Part shown: positions 1-9,600 of the stretch, one piece after another
Layout of the letters: each line of letters opens with the position of its first letter
How positions within the stretch are numbered: the first letter of the stretch is position 1
Assembly: GCF_019737615.1 (NCBI RefSeq)
Contig: NZ_JAHKKS010000010.1
Coordinates: 1 to 64,000 of the forward strand
Length of the DNA stretch: 64,000 nt
Reading direction: 5' to 3'
Origin: Sphingobium xanthum
GTDB lineage: Bacteria; Pseudomonadota; Alphaproteobacteria; Sphingomonadales; Sphingomonadaceae
Notes under the pieces: generated by a model
Told to the model about the DNA's origin: nothing
The model's database searches: none
What the model saw: only the letters and a program-made list of their open reading frames with translations
Made by a program: the position numbers and the translations under genes

Positions 1-134
1 AGCATGAGGCGGCCGCCGCGATCATGCGCGCGATCGAGACGGTCCTCGCCGAGCCGAAGCTGCGCACCGCCGACCTCAAAGGCTCGGCCGGCACGGTCGA
101 ATGCGGCAAGGCGGTCGCCGACGCGCTTTCCTGA
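1..134 (+). CDS. Isocitrate/isopropylmalate-type dehydrogenase, C-terminal end (partial)
   Basis: The window opens inside a gene read in the frame starting at base 3 and ending with TGA at 132-134. The 43 visible residues run HEAAAAIMRAIETVL, then RTADLKGSAGT, then CGKAVADALS. This matches the C-terminal helix and RT-DL-G-A-T-E-G-AV signature of the NAD-dependent beta-decarboxylating dehydrogenases (isopropylmalate, isocitrate, homoisocitrate and tartrate dehydrogenases). Those enzymes oxidise and decarboxylate a 2-hydroxy-dicarboxylate. Which substrate this member uses cannot be told from the tail. A palindromic repeat pair follows immediately. Confidence 0.7.
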   Translation, partial: HEAAAAIMRAIETVLAEPKLRTADLKGSAGTVECGKAVADALS

Positions 135-137
135 TCA

Positions 138-236
138 CCCCTCCCTTTTAAGGGAGGGGCAGGGGGTGGGTATCGCGCAGCGATCGGCGCGACGCTCTAT
201 TCCCCACCCCAACCCCTCCCCTGAAGGGGAGGGGTT
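138..236. repeat. Inverted pair of intergenic palindromes (GGGGAGGG family)
   Basis: Two short perfect or near-perfect palindromes (138-159 and 211-236) face each other across about 50 bases. Each is a CCCCTCCC arm, a short TTTTAA or CTGA centre and a GGGAGGGG arm, and each carries a G-rich or C-rich shoulder (GGGGGTGGG and CCCCACCCC) toward the middle. The whole unit could fold as two hairpins or as one long stem. Related units occur at about 13,997-14,444, 24,021-24,052 and 37,955-38,071. Here it sits between two same-strand genes and may act as a terminator. Confidence 0.75.
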
Positions 237-348
237 AGAGAGTATGCTTATTTCCCCTCCAAATCAGTAGCCTTATACAACTTAGCTCGCTATCAGTGCG
301 CGCGGAGAGAAGGGTCGGCGCCTCGTCGCGCCGGGGATTTGACCGTGA

Positions 349-1617
349 ATGACTAATCTGAGGCGGGTCGATTTCGGCCTTCTCTACCTGCTCCAGATGC
401 TGGGCCATATCAGCGTTACGATGGTGTTCAGCCTGCTGCCGTCCGTGGGGCGAACGGCGGGCATTCCCGACGTGGCGATCGTCATGACGCAGGCGCTCTC
501 TGCGACGGCCTGGATGATCTTCGGCGGGTTCTGGGCCCGGCTCGCGCAGCGGCGCGGGCGCAAGCATGTCATCCTGATCGGGGCGGTCGGCCTGTTCTTC
601 GCCTGCCTGCTCACCGGCGCGTCGATCTGGATCGCGGTCGAGCATCTCGTCGCGCCGATTGCGGGCCTCATCATCATGATGGTCGGGCGCAGCCTCAATG
701 GCGGCGTCGGCCTCGCCAGCACGCCCGCGAGTCAGGCCTATATCATCGAGCGCATCCCGCGCGAGCGGCGCGCGGTGATGCTGGCCTCGCTTGCCTCGGC
801 GCAGGCCTTCGGCACGGTGATCGGCCCGGCGCTCGCGCCGTTCCTGATCCATGTGCCGGGCATCGGCCTTGCCGGGCCGATGCTGCTCGTCTCGGCGATC
901 GTGATGCTGCTGTTCCCGTTCCTGTTCCTGCTGCCGAGCGACAGCCCGACAGCGACCGCGCAGCCGGATCGTCCCGCCGCCGTTGCCGGAAAGACCGAGC
1001 CCATCTGGCGCATGCCGGCGATGCGGGCATTCCTGATCTACTCGACCGTGATCGCGACTGCTGTGCTCGGCACGGTCCAGTCGGTCGGCTTCCTCATCAT
1101 CGACGTGATCCGTACCTCGCCCGATGCCGCTCAGCCCTGGATCGGCCGCGCCATTGCCGGCGGCGCGGTGGCGACCCTGCTGGTGCAGCTTGTCCTCATC
1201 CCGCGCCTCAAGCCCACGCCGCGCAGGATGATGATCGTCGGGCCGCTGTTCGCCATGGCCGGCCTGTCGCTCCTCGCCATCCATCCGAGCTATGGCGTGA
1301 TCGTGGCGGGCATCATCATCGCGAATACCGGTTTCGCGATTGCGCGGCCGGGGGTCGCGGTGGCCTCGTCCTTCGTCGTGCCGATGGAGCGCCAGACCGA
1401 AGTGGCGGCGGCGCTGATGAGCACGGCGTCGATCGCGACGATCTTCGGGCCGGTGCTGGCGGTTTCGCTCTACACGGTCTGGCGGCCGCTGCCGTTCATC
1501 GTGCTGATCCTCATGCTGGCGAGTGCTTTCGTCATCGCGATCCGGCATCGGCGCGACGAATCCACCGAGCCGGTTAGTGACGGCCTCGTCGCCGAGGAAA
1601 CGGCGCCGCTCACCTGA
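349..1617 (+). CDS. MFS transporter (12 TM)
   Basis: A 422-residue, strongly hydrophobic protein with about twelve predicted membrane helices. A charged central loop (about residues 198-217) separates two six-helix halves, as in the major facilitator superfamily. The loop after the second helix contains RRGRKHVILIG, the expected motif A with its basic cluster. It would sit in the inner membrane. The gene lies 76 bases upstream of an aromatic-aldehyde dehydrogenase and near pobA, so uptake or export of an aromatic acid is a reasonable guess, but the substrate is not shown by the sequence. The ATG at 349 is chosen; a GTG six bases earlier is possible. Confidence 0.85.
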   Translation: MTNLRRVDFGLLYLLQMLGHISVTMVFSLLPSVGRTAGIPDVAIVMTQALSATAWMIFGGFWARLAQRRGRKHVILIGAVGLFFACLLTGASIWIAVEHLVAPIAGLIIMMVGRSLNGGVGLASTPASQAYIIERIPRERRAVMLASLASAQAFGTVIGPALAPFLIHVPGIGLAGPMLLVSAIVMLLFPFLFLLPSDSPTATAQPDRPAAVAGKTEPIWRMPAMRAFLIYSTVIATAVLGTVQSVGFLIIDVIRTSPDAAQPWIGRAIAGGAVATLLVQLVLIPRLKPTPRRMMIVGPLFAMAGLSLLAIHPSYGVIVAGIIIANTGFAIARPGVAVASSFVVPMERQTEVAAALMSTASIATIFGPVLAVSLYTVWRPLPFIVLILMLASAFVIAIRHRRDESTEPVSDGLVAEETAPLT

Positions 1618-1692
1618 GCAGCAAGTATCTGGACTCGATGCCTGTGGCGTTGCATGTCGTCTCCGTTTTTCAGACCAAGCAGGAGAGATGCC

Positions 1693-3093
1693 ATGGAGTT
1701 CACCCGTCTTAATCCGATGACCGGCGCGGTGGCGTCGAGCGCTGCGGCGATGAAGGCATCGGACATTCCGGCGGTTGCGGCCAAGGCCGGTGCGGCGTTC
1801 CCAGCCTGGGCGGCGATGGGCCCCAATGCGCGCCGCGCGGTCCTGATGAAGGCGGCTGTGGCGCTGGAGTCCAAGAAGGATGACTTCGTCGCGGCGATGA
1901 TGGGCGAGATCGGCGCGACCGCCGGCTGGGCCATGTTCAACCTTGGCCTCGCCGCCAGCATGATCCGCGAGGCCGCCGCGCTCACCACGCAGATCGCGGG
2001 CGAGGTCATCCCGTCCGACAAGCCCGGCTGCCTCTCCATGGCGCTGCGCGAGCCGGTCGGCGTCATCCTTGGCATTGCGCCGTGGAATGCACCGATCATC
2101 CTGGGCGTGCGCGCCATCGCCGTGCCGCTCGCCTGCGGCAACAGCGTGATCCTGAAGGCCAGCGAGACCTGCCCGCGCACCCATGGGCTGATCATCGAGG
2201 CGTTTGCCGAAGCGGGCTTCCCCGAAGGCGTGGTCAATGTCGTGACCAATGCGCCGGCCGATGCCGGTGATGTCGTCGGCGCGCTGATCGATGCCAAGGA
2301 AGTGAAGCGCATCAACTTCACCGGCTCGACTGCGGTCGGCAAGATCATCGCCAAGCGCGCCGCCGAGCATCTGAAGCCCTGCCTGCTCGAACTGGGCGGC
2401 AAGGCGCCGCTCATCATCCTGGAGGATGCCGATCTCGACGAGGCTGTGAAGGCCGCCGCGTTCGGCGCGTTCATGAACCAGGGGCAGATCTGCATGTCGA
2501 CCGAGCGGATCATCGTGGTCGAGGCGATCGCGGATGCGTTCGTCGAGAAGTTCGGTGCCAAGGTCAGGTCCATGCCGGTGGGCGATCCGGTCGCGGGCAC
2601 GACGCCGCTCGGCGCCGTGGTCGATGCCAAGACCGTGGCGCATTGCTACAGCCTGGTCGAGGACGCGATTTCCAAGGGCGCGGTCGCGCTGACCGGTGGC
2701 GAGACGACGCAGAACGTCCTCATGCCAGCCCACGTCATCGACAAGGTGACGACCGACATGAAGCTGTTCCGCGACGAGAGCTTCGGCCCGGTGGTCGGCA
2801 TCATCCGCGCGCGCGACACCGAGCATGCGATCGAATTGGCCAACGACACCGAATATGGCCTCTCCGCCTCGGTGTTCACCAAGGACATCGCCAAGGGGTT
2901 GCAGGTCGCGCGCCGCATCGAGAGCGGCATGTGCCACATCAACGGCCCGACCGTGCATGACGAAGCGCAGATGCCGTTCGGCGGCATGAAAGGATCCGGC
3001 TATGGCCGGTTCGGCGGCAAGGCCGGTATCGACAGCTTCACCGAGCTGCGCTGGATCACGGTCGAGACGCTGCCAGGGCACTTCCCGATCTGA
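1693..3093 (+). CDS. Aldehyde dehydrogenase, vanillin/salicylaldehyde type
   Basis: A 466-residue NAD(P)-dependent aldehyde dehydrogenase that oxidises an aldehyde to its acid in the cytoplasm. The family landmarks are intact: APWNAPI substrate/cofactor region (about 129-135), FTGST (209-213), LELGGK with the general base Glu (about 233), and NQGQICMS with the nucleophile Cys (about 267). The C-terminal PFGGMKGSGYGRFGG is typical of salicylaldehyde/vanillin dehydrogenases. The start is set by AGGAGAG at 1681-1687, six bases before the ATG. The neighbouring pobA suggests it supplies 4-hydroxybenzoate from 4-hydroxybenzaldehyde or vanillate from vanillin. That substrate assignment is inference from context. 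Confidence 0.88.
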   Translation: MEFTRLNPMTGAVASSAAAMKASDIPAVAAKAGAAFPAWAAMGPNARRAVLMKAAVALESKKDDFVAAMMGEIGATAGWAMFNLGLAASMIREAAALTTQIAGEVIPSDKPGCLSMALREPVGVILGIAPWNAPIILGVRAIAVPLACGNSVILKASETCPRTHGLIIEAFAEAGFPEGVVNVVTNAPADAGDVVGALIDAKEVKRINFTGSTAVGKIIAKRAAEHLKPCLLELGGKAPLIILEDADLDEAVKAAAFGAFMNQGQICMSTERIIVVEAIADAFVEKFGAKVRSMPVGDPVAGTTPLGAVVDAKTVAHCYSLVEDAISKGAVALTGGETTQNVLMPAHVIDKVTTDMKLFRDESFGPVVGIIRARDTEHAIELANDTEYGLSASVFTKDIAKGLQVARRIESGMCHINGPTVHDEAQMPFGGMKGSGYGRFGGKAGIDSFTELRWITVETLPGHFPI

Positions 3094-3104
3094 GCGATTG
3101 CCTC

Positions 3105-3244
3105 TTCCCCTTGAGGGAGGGGACTCATCATCCTTACTGTTCCCCGGCGAAGGCCGGGGTCCAGCCCTCTACAACAGACGCACGCGCTAGCGTGCCTTCG
3201 GCGCTTCGCGCCGATTCTGGACCCCGGCCTTCGCCGGGGAACAG
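3105..3244. repeat. Half GGGGAGGG palindrome plus perfect 28-bp inverted repeat
   Basis: Just after the aldehyde dehydrogenase stop lies a single C-rich/G-rich palindrome (3105-3123). A perfect 28-base inverted repeat follows, with arms at 3137-3164 and 3217-3244 and a 52-base centre. Each arm is itself palindromic around CCGGCGAAGGCCGG. The unit lies between two convergent genes, where it can serve as a bidirectional terminator. It belongs to a different sequence class from the GGGGAGGG palindromes. Confidence 0.8.
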
Positions 3245-3267
3245 GTAGTGAGAGGCGTTCAACCCCC

Positions 3268-4122
3268 CTAGTTCCCCCGCTTCTCCTCGCTCGGCCGTCT
3301 GCCGGTATTCTGCAGGTAGAAGCGCGAGAAATAGGACGGGTCCTCGAAGCCCAGCTCTGCCGCGATATTGCCGCAACTCGCGTTGGACGAGCGCAGCATC
3401 CGCCGTGCTTCGAGCGACAATCGCCGGCTGATCACGCGCAGCGGCGACATACTGAAGGCCTCTTCCGTCTGGCGGGAGAGTGTCCGCACCGTGCAACCCA
3501 GTTGCTCGGCATACCAGCGCAGCGGTTTGTGCGCGCGATAGTTGGTCTCGACCAGCGAGAGGAAGCGTTGCGGGATCGGCGCGGGTGTGAGTGCGGCGCA
3601 CACATGCGGGCGCGTGGCGAGCCTCATCCAGGCTTCGGCGAGGCTGCGGTGCAGCCGGTGTCCATCCGGATCGAACCGGTCCTGCTCAGCCGCCAGCAAT
3701 TGCCGCCCCACCTGCAACAGTGCGCGTGCGTCCTCCGGCGAGGGCTTGTGAAAGGTCGATTCCCGCATCCGCCGACGCAGCACATCCGTTCGACCCAGGC
3801 TTTCGAGAAAATCGACCGAGACCGTCACGATGAAGCCCAGGACCCTCGGCGAGAAGCGAAACCCATGCGCTGCGCCGGGAGACACGAGCACAAGCATGGG
3901 ACCGGACAAGGAGAGACGAGCCGGGCCGAACCGCACCTCGACATCGCCGCGCGCGACGAACAGGATTTGCCCGAGCGCCGTATGGAGATGTTCCGAAATT
4001 TCCCAATTGTACCGCTCGCTGCGTGCCGCGATCGTCTCGCAATGGAAGAAATCTTCGGCCGAAAATACCTGATTATCTCCGTAGAGTGCATATTCCGGAA
4101 TAGAGTCTTCGTTTTGCATCAT
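3268..4122 (-). CDS. AraC-family regulator, PobR-like
   Basis: A 284-residue transcription factor. The N-terminal half (about 20-150) reads as a cupin-type effector-binding domain (HLHTALGQILFVARGDVEVRF is characteristic). The C-terminal about 95 residues carry two helix-turn-helix units, the second ending in NIAAELGFEDPSYFSRFY, a classic AraC signature. It is transcribed divergently from pobA with 70 bases between the starts, the arrangement of known AraC-type PobR activators that respond to 4-hydroxybenzoate. The start is placed at the MM pair (ATG at 4122). Longer readings would run through the pobA promoter. Role as pobA activator is inferred from position. Confidence 0.85.
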   Translation of the reverse strand: MMQNEDSIPEYALYGDNQVFSAEDFFHCETIAARSERYNWEISEHLHTALGQILFVARGDVEVRFGPARLSLSGPMLVLVSPGAAHGFRFSPRVLGFIVTVSVDFLESLGRTDVLRRRMRESTFHKPSPEDARALLQVGRQLLAAEQDRFDPDGHRLHRSLAEAWMRLATRPHVCAALTPAPIPQRFLSLVETNYRAHKPLRWYAEQLGCTVRTLSRQTEEAFSMSPLRVISRRLSLEARRMLRSSNASCGNIAAELGFEDPSYFSRFYLQNTGRRPSEEKRGN

Positions 4123-4192
4123 GTCCGGATAATACCAGAGAGTGTCCGAACCGTCCCTTCCAAAATCGTCAGCGTTGCGGGACAAGTCGGGC
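4123..4192. promoter_or_regulatory. Divergent pobR/pobA control region with direct repeats
   Basis: This 70-base gap separates the divergent starts of the AraC regulator and pobA. It begins with the end of ATGTCCGGAT (4121-4130), and a related GTGTCCGAAC lies at 4141-4150. The two half-sites are in the same orientation and exactly 20 bases apart, about two helical turns, which fits the direct-repeat sites used by AraC-family dimers. No convincing sigma-70 boxes were seen. Confidence 0.45.
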
Positions 4193-5377
4193 ATGAGCGA
4201 GAGAGAGGATAAGACGCAGGTCTGCATCGTGGGCGCCGGTCCCGCCGGGCTGCTGCTGGGGCATTTGCTGCGAGCCGAAGGCATCGATTGCGTCGTGCTG
4301 GAGCGGCAATCGCCCGATTATGTGCTGGGCCGCATCCGCGCCGGCGTACTCGAGCAGGTGACCGTCGGCCTCATGGAACGACTGGGGCTCGATAGCCGGC
4401 TAAAGGCGGAAGGGCTGATCCACGATGGCTTCAATCTCGCCGACGGGGAGCGCCTGATCCGCATCGATATCGCCGATCTCACGGGCCGCCATGTCGTCGT
4501 CTACGGCCAGACCGAACTGACCCGCGACCTGATGGATGCGAGCGCCGAGCGTGGGCTGACTGTCGTCTATGAGGCGAACGACGTCGCGCTGCACGATGTC
4601 GAGAGCGACGCACCTTTCGTTACCTACGAGAAGGACGGCCAGGCGCACCGCGTGAGTGCGCGCATCGTCGTCGGCTGCGACGGCTTTCACGGTCCCAGCC
4701 GGCGGGTGATCCCGGCCGGCGTCGCGCGTGAGTATGAACGTGAATATCCGTTCGGCTGGCTCGGCATTCTGGCCGATGTGCCGCCCTGCAATCATGAGCT
4801 GATCTACGCCAATCACGAGCGCGGCTTCGCGCTCGCGTCCCAGCGCAGCGAAGTGCGCAGCCGCTATTATATCGATGTGCCGCTGACCGAGAAGCTGGAG
4901 GACTGGCCGGACGATCGCGTCTGGGACGAGCTGGCCATCCGCCTCGGCCCGGAAGCCGCAGCGAACATCACGCGCGGCCCTTCGATCGAGAAGTCGATCG
5001 CGCCGCTGCGCTCCTATGTCTTCGCGCCGATGCGCCACGGCAATCTGCTGCTCTGCGGGGACGCGGCCCATATCGTGCCGCCGACCGGTGCCAAGGGACT
5101 CAATCTCGCTGCGAGCGACGTCCATTATGCCGCCGAGGCGCTCACCGCTTTCTTCCGCCGTAATGATGCCGACGCCGTCGCCGGTTATTCCGACCGCGCG
5201 CTGGCTCGCGTCTGGAAAGCCGAGCGCTTCTCCTGGTCGCTGACTCGCCTCATGCATCGCTTCCCCGAGGATGGCCCGTTCGAGCGGGCGATGCAGGTGG
5301 CCGAACTGGACTATATCGCGTCGAGCCGCGCCGCGCAGACCAGCATAGCCGAGAATTATGTCGGCCTGCCGGTCTAG
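4193..5377 (+). CDS. pobA: 4-hydroxybenzoate 3-monooxygenase
   Basis: A 394-residue FAD enzyme, the usual length for PobA. It hydroxylates 4-hydroxybenzoate to protocatechuate using NAD(P)H and O2 and feeds ring cleavage. Visible motifs are the Rossmann GAGPAGLLLG (about 14-23), the DG motif in CDGFHGPSRR (about 162) and the GD motif with proline-rich active-site loop CGDAAHIVPPTGAKGLN (about 286-302). The early region YVLGRIRAGVLEQ is also typical of PobA. Start ATG 4193 gives the N-terminus MSEREDKTQV directly before the FAD-binding strand. Its stop codon overlaps, at a CTAG, the stop of the convergent kinase gene. Confidence 0.95.
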   Translation: MSEREDKTQVCIVGAGPAGLLLGHLLRAEGIDCVVLERQSPDYVLGRIRAGVLEQVTVGLMERLGLDSRLKAEGLIHDGFNLADGERLIRIDIADLTGRHVVVYGQTELTRDLMDASAERGLTVVYEANDVALHDVESDAPFVTYEKDGQAHRVSARIVVGCDGFHGPSRRVIPAGVAREYEREYPFGWLGILADVPPCNHELIYANHERGFALASQRSEVRSRYYIDVPLTEKLEDWPDDRVWDELAIRLGPEAAANITRGPSIEKSIAPLRSYVFAPMRHGNLLLCGDAAHIVPPTGAKGLNLAASDVHYAAEALTAFFRRNDADAVAGYSDRALARVWKAERFSWSLTRLMHRFPEDGPFERAMQVAELDYIASSRAAQTSIAENYVGLPV

Positions 5378-6390
5378 CCGCCGCTGACGAGGTCGAGCCG
5401 CCGTCCGGTGCCGGGCAGGGTCACTTCATGCGTGCCCCCGGCCTGCGCCGCGAGCGCCTGGAACAGCGCGGCGCCGAGGCCGCTGCTGCGCCCGTCCGTG
5501 CGCTCGCTCCGGCCATTGGCATCGCCGACGCCATTGTCCGCGACGGTCAGCCGCCAACCGCCATGTTCCGGCCTGAGCGTCACGCTGATCGTGCCGGCCT
5601 CGCCTTCCGGAAAGGCATATTTGGCGCAATTGGTCAGCGCCTCGTTGACATAGAGGCCGATCGCCACCGCCTTCTTGCTCGGCAGCGCCATGGCCGCGAT
5701 ATCGCTCTCGATGTTCACCTCGCCGTCGAACAGCGCGTCCGAGACGCGGTCCAATAGCCGCGCGAGATAGGACTTCATGTCCACCTGCGTCCCCTCGGGC
5801 GAGGTCGTGTCGAACTGGGAGTAAGCGTCGGCAAAGGTGTGAACCCGGCTCACCGCCTGATCGAGCGCCTTCCTGACCTCGGGCGAGGTCGATTGGCGAC
5901 GCTGGAACTCGAGCAGGCTGGCGACCAGCGAGAAATTGTTGCGTGTGCGATGCTCAAGCTCGCGCAGCAGCACTTCGCAACGCTCGATCTCACGGTCGCG
6001 TGCGCCGGCATGGCGGGCCACGGTGCCGCGGAAAGTCTCGGCCAGGAACAGCAGGATGGCACCAATCGCCAGCGCCAGCACTGCACGCGCACTCGGCGTC
6101 GTTTCTTGAAAGTTGAGCGCCTCGGCGTTCGGCGCAACGAGATACCACATGGCTCCGACACTCGCGAACAGCGCGACCAGGCCTGCCTGCCAGTGCCCGT
6201 AAAGTGTCGCGATGAGCACGGCGGGAAAAATGAAGATGAAGGGACCGGAGAGCGCCAGCCATTGCCGGATGATCATAAGGAAACCTAGCATCGCGCCGGT
6301 GCAAGCCAGCCCGAAAGCGATCTGCGCAGCGAGACGGGTCGCCGGACTCGCGAACCGGCGCGTCACATCGAACTGGGCCAGCCGATACAT
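5374..6390 (-). CDS. Sensor histidine kinase, DUF4118 + HisKA_2/HWE type
   Basis: A 338-residue membrane kinase. The first about 120 residues contain four hydrophobic stretches typical of the DUF4118 sensor module. A HisKA_2 dimerisation box ELEHRTRNNFSLVASLLEFQ (about 145-164) follows, with the phospho-accepting His. The ATPase domain has YVNEALTNCAKYAFP (N box, about 250) and ADNGVG (G1 box). Such kinases in alphaproteobacteria often feed the PhyR general stress response or light and redox sensing. No response regulator is adjacent, so the partner is unknown. It is convergent with pobA and probably unrelated in function. Confidence 0.85.
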   Translation of the reverse strand: MYRLAQFDVTRRFASPATRLAAQIAFGLACTGAMLGFLMIIRQWLALSGPFIFIFPAVLIATLYGHWQAGLVALFASVGAMWYLVAPNAEALNFQETTPSARAVLALAIGAILLFLAETFRGTVARHAGARDREIERCEVLLRELEHRTRNNFSLVASLLEFQRRQSTSPEVRKALDQAVSRVHTFADAYSQFDTTSPEGTQVDMKSYLARLLDRVSDALFDGEVNIESDIAAMALPSKKAVAIGLYVNEALTNCAKYAFPEGEAGTISVTLRPEHGGWRLTVADNGVGDANGRSERTDGRSSGLGAALFQALAAQAGGTHEVTLPGTGRRLDLVSGG

Positions 6391-6632
6391 GAGCCCTCCG
6401 CCCGGGCGGCCTGCCCCCGGCCGCTCAGTCGCTTATGCGAAGGCAGCCGGTTTCCACCACTGGGAAGGCGACGCTAACAAGCCGGAGTTGACTAGTCCAA
6501 CTTGAAAGCATTCGGATCGTCAACTCAGGCGTCAATTGCGGCAGGACGAGTGGCAGCACTGATCGAAACCACACAAAAGATACTGAACTCATGCCAGCTT
6601 CACTTGCGCGGTTCGTTCGTCGATGGGGTACT

Positions 6633-9600
6633 TCAGGCAATCGTCATGAGACTTGCATTGCCGCCGGATGCCGTCGTGTTGATTGAGGTTGCGACTTCTT
6701 CGATCAGCCAGTCAAGCCGATAGGCGGGGCCATCGGCGCAATCGGCCGGGGATGCGCCCTGCACAAGCAACACCGGGCCGGGCCGCGCCGCGATGTCCTG
6801 CAGAGCGGCGAGCAGGCGATCGGGCGTCGCTTCGACCAGCGCGCCACCGAGCGGCGTGTCGTGTGCCGGGGCAAAACGGGCGGTCACGCTGGCCGGTAGA
6901 TCGGCAGGGAGCGCCATGCCCTTGATCCGGCCCTGATTGCCTGCCGCAAGCGTAGCGGCGATCTGCTGATAGAGGCCGGCCGGGCTGTGCGGCATCAGCA
7001 GGATCGTTCCGCGTGCGTGCAGCGCATAGAGATTGCGCTCGCCGACCGGGCCGGGGAGTTCACGCTCCATGCCGAGCGGGGAGCGGACGGCATAAGCCCG
7101 CGCAGTCGCAGCGGCGCTCGTCTCGCCCTTGCGATCCAGCCAGGCGATGAAATCGCTGAGGCCGGGGTCCGGGCGTCCCTGCGCGGCCGGCAGCGGATGC
7201 ACGTCACCTTGCACCAGCCGACCGAGATAGAGTGGCCCGCCGGCCTTGGGACCAGTGCCCGAAAGGCCCCGTCCGCCAAATGGCTGGACGCCGACGACCG
7301 CGCCGATAATGTTGCGATTGACGTAGTGATTGCCAGCGCGGACCCGGCTGGTGACGCGCGCGATCGTCTCCTCCAGCCGCGTGTGCAGGCCGAAGGTGAG
7401 GCCATAGCCGGTCGCGTTGATCGCATCGATCAGTCGGTCGAGATCGGCCCGGCGATAGCGGATGACATGCAGCACCGGGCCGAACACTTCGCGGCTCAGG
7501 TCCGCGATGCTGTCCAGCTCGACGATCGTCGGCGGCACGAAAGTGCCGTACGCGGTCTCCTCGCCGAGCGGGAGCTGCTCCACCTTGCGACCCTTGGCGC
7601 GCATCGCCGCGATATGCGCCTCGATCGTCTCCTTCGCCTCGGCGGTGATGACCGGCCCCACATCGACTGCGATGCTGTCCGTCCGCCCCACGCGCAATTC
7701 GCGCAGGGCGCCCTTCAGCATCGTCAGCGTCCGGTCGCCAATGTCTTCCTGCAAGCAAAGGATGCGTAGTGCCGAGCAGCGCTGGCCCGCGCTGTCGAAG
7801 GCCGAGGCGATGACGTCTGCCACCACCTGCTCGGGCAGGGCGGAGCTGTCGACGATCATCGCATTTTGCCCGCCCGTCTCGGCGATCAGCGGGATCGGCT
7901 TGCCGCTCGCGGAGAGGCGCCCGGCTAGCTGCGCCTGAATGAGCCGCGCCACTTCGGTCGAGCCGGTGAACATGACGCCCGCCGTCTCGCTCGCGCCAAC
8001 CAGCGCCGCGCCCACGGCGCCATCACCGGTGATGATTTGCAGGGCATCGGCCGGAATGCCCGCTTCATGCAGGATGCGAACGCCCTGCGCAGCGATCAGC
8101 GGCGTTTCCTCAGCGGGCTTGGCCAGCACGGCATTGCCCGCGACCAGCGCCGTAGCGATCTGCCCGGTGAAGATGGCCAGTGGGAAATTCCACGGCGAGA
8201 TGCAGACGACCGGTCCGAGCGGGACGGCCTGCGCAAGCGTGCCTCGCGCCTGCGCCGCATAATAGCGCAGGAAGTCGATCGCCTCGCGCACTTCGGAAAT
8301 GGCGTTGGGCGCGGACTTGCCCGCCTCGCGCATGATGAGGCCGAGCAGCACCGGCAGCCGCACCTGCAGCAGATCGGCGGCGCGATCGAGGCAGGCCGCG
8401 CGCTCGGCGACCGGAACGGCACTCCATGTCGAGGCGGCGGCGCGTGCGACGGCAGCCGTCGCATCTTCCGGGGCCATCTCCGTGACCGTGCCGACCACGT
8501 CGCGATGATCCGCCGGATTCAGGATGGGCCGGGTCGCGCCCGCGCCGCTTTCCGGCGCTGCCGTCCAGTCCGTCGCCGCGCTCTCGCGCAGCGCCGCGCT
8601 CAGCGCAGCCAGTCCATCCTCGTTACTGAGATCGAGCCCGGCTGAGTTGCGCCGATCGGGATAGAGATTGGCGGGCAGGGCGATCTGGTCGTGCTTCGCG
8701 CCCGGCACCGGCATGGCGGCGACCTGCATCACCGGATCGGCAATCAGTTCCTCGACCGAGACGCGCGGATCGGCAATGCGATTCACGAAGCTCGAATTCG
8801 CCCCGTTCTCCAGCAGGCGTCGCACCAGATAGGCAAGCAAGGTCTCATGCGTGCCGACCGGCGCATAAATCCGGCAAGGCCGCCCGAGATTGTCCGGGCC
8901 GACGACCTCTTCGTACAGCGGCTCACCCATGCCGTGCAGGCACTGAAACTCATAGTCGCCATGCGTGAAAGCGGCGCCGGCCATCTCGTAGATCGTCGCC
9001 AGCGTCTGCGCATTGTGGGTTGCGAACTGCGGGAACACCGCATCCTTCGCCGCCAGCAGCCTCGCCGCGCAGGCGGCATAGGCGACATCGGTGTGGATCT
9101 TGCGCGTATAGACAGGGAAGTCGGGCAGGCCATCGACCTGAGCGCGCTTGATCTCCGCATCCCAATAGGCGCCCTTGACCAGCCGGATCATGATCCGCCG
9201 CCCGGCGCGCCGCGCAAGGTCGATCACCCAGTCGATGACGAAGGGGCAGCGCTTGCCATAGGCCTGCACCACGAAGCCGAGGCCGTTCCAGCCGACGAGC
9301 GCCGGGTCGAGCGCGAGGCTCTCCAGCAGGTCGAGCGAGAGCTCCAGCCGGTCGGCTTCCTCCGCGTCGATGTTGAAGCCGATGTCGTAGCGCTTGGCGA
9401 GCGCGGCCAGCGCCGCCACGCGCGGCAGCAGCTCGCCCATCACACGGTCGGTCTGGCTCCGGGCATGGCGCGGATGCAGGGCCGAGAGCTTGATCGAGAT
9501 GCCGTTACCGGCATAGGGGCCGCGGTCCTTGGCGGCCTTGCCGATCGCGTGGATGGCGGTCTCATAGGAGTCATAATAGCGCGCGGCGTCATGGGCGGTC

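Noticed and set aside
235..3081. 948-codon minus-strand open frame
   Set aside because: It runs antisense to the MFS and aldehyde dehydrogenase genes and is rich in Arg, His and Asp without domains: a GC-rich shadow frame.
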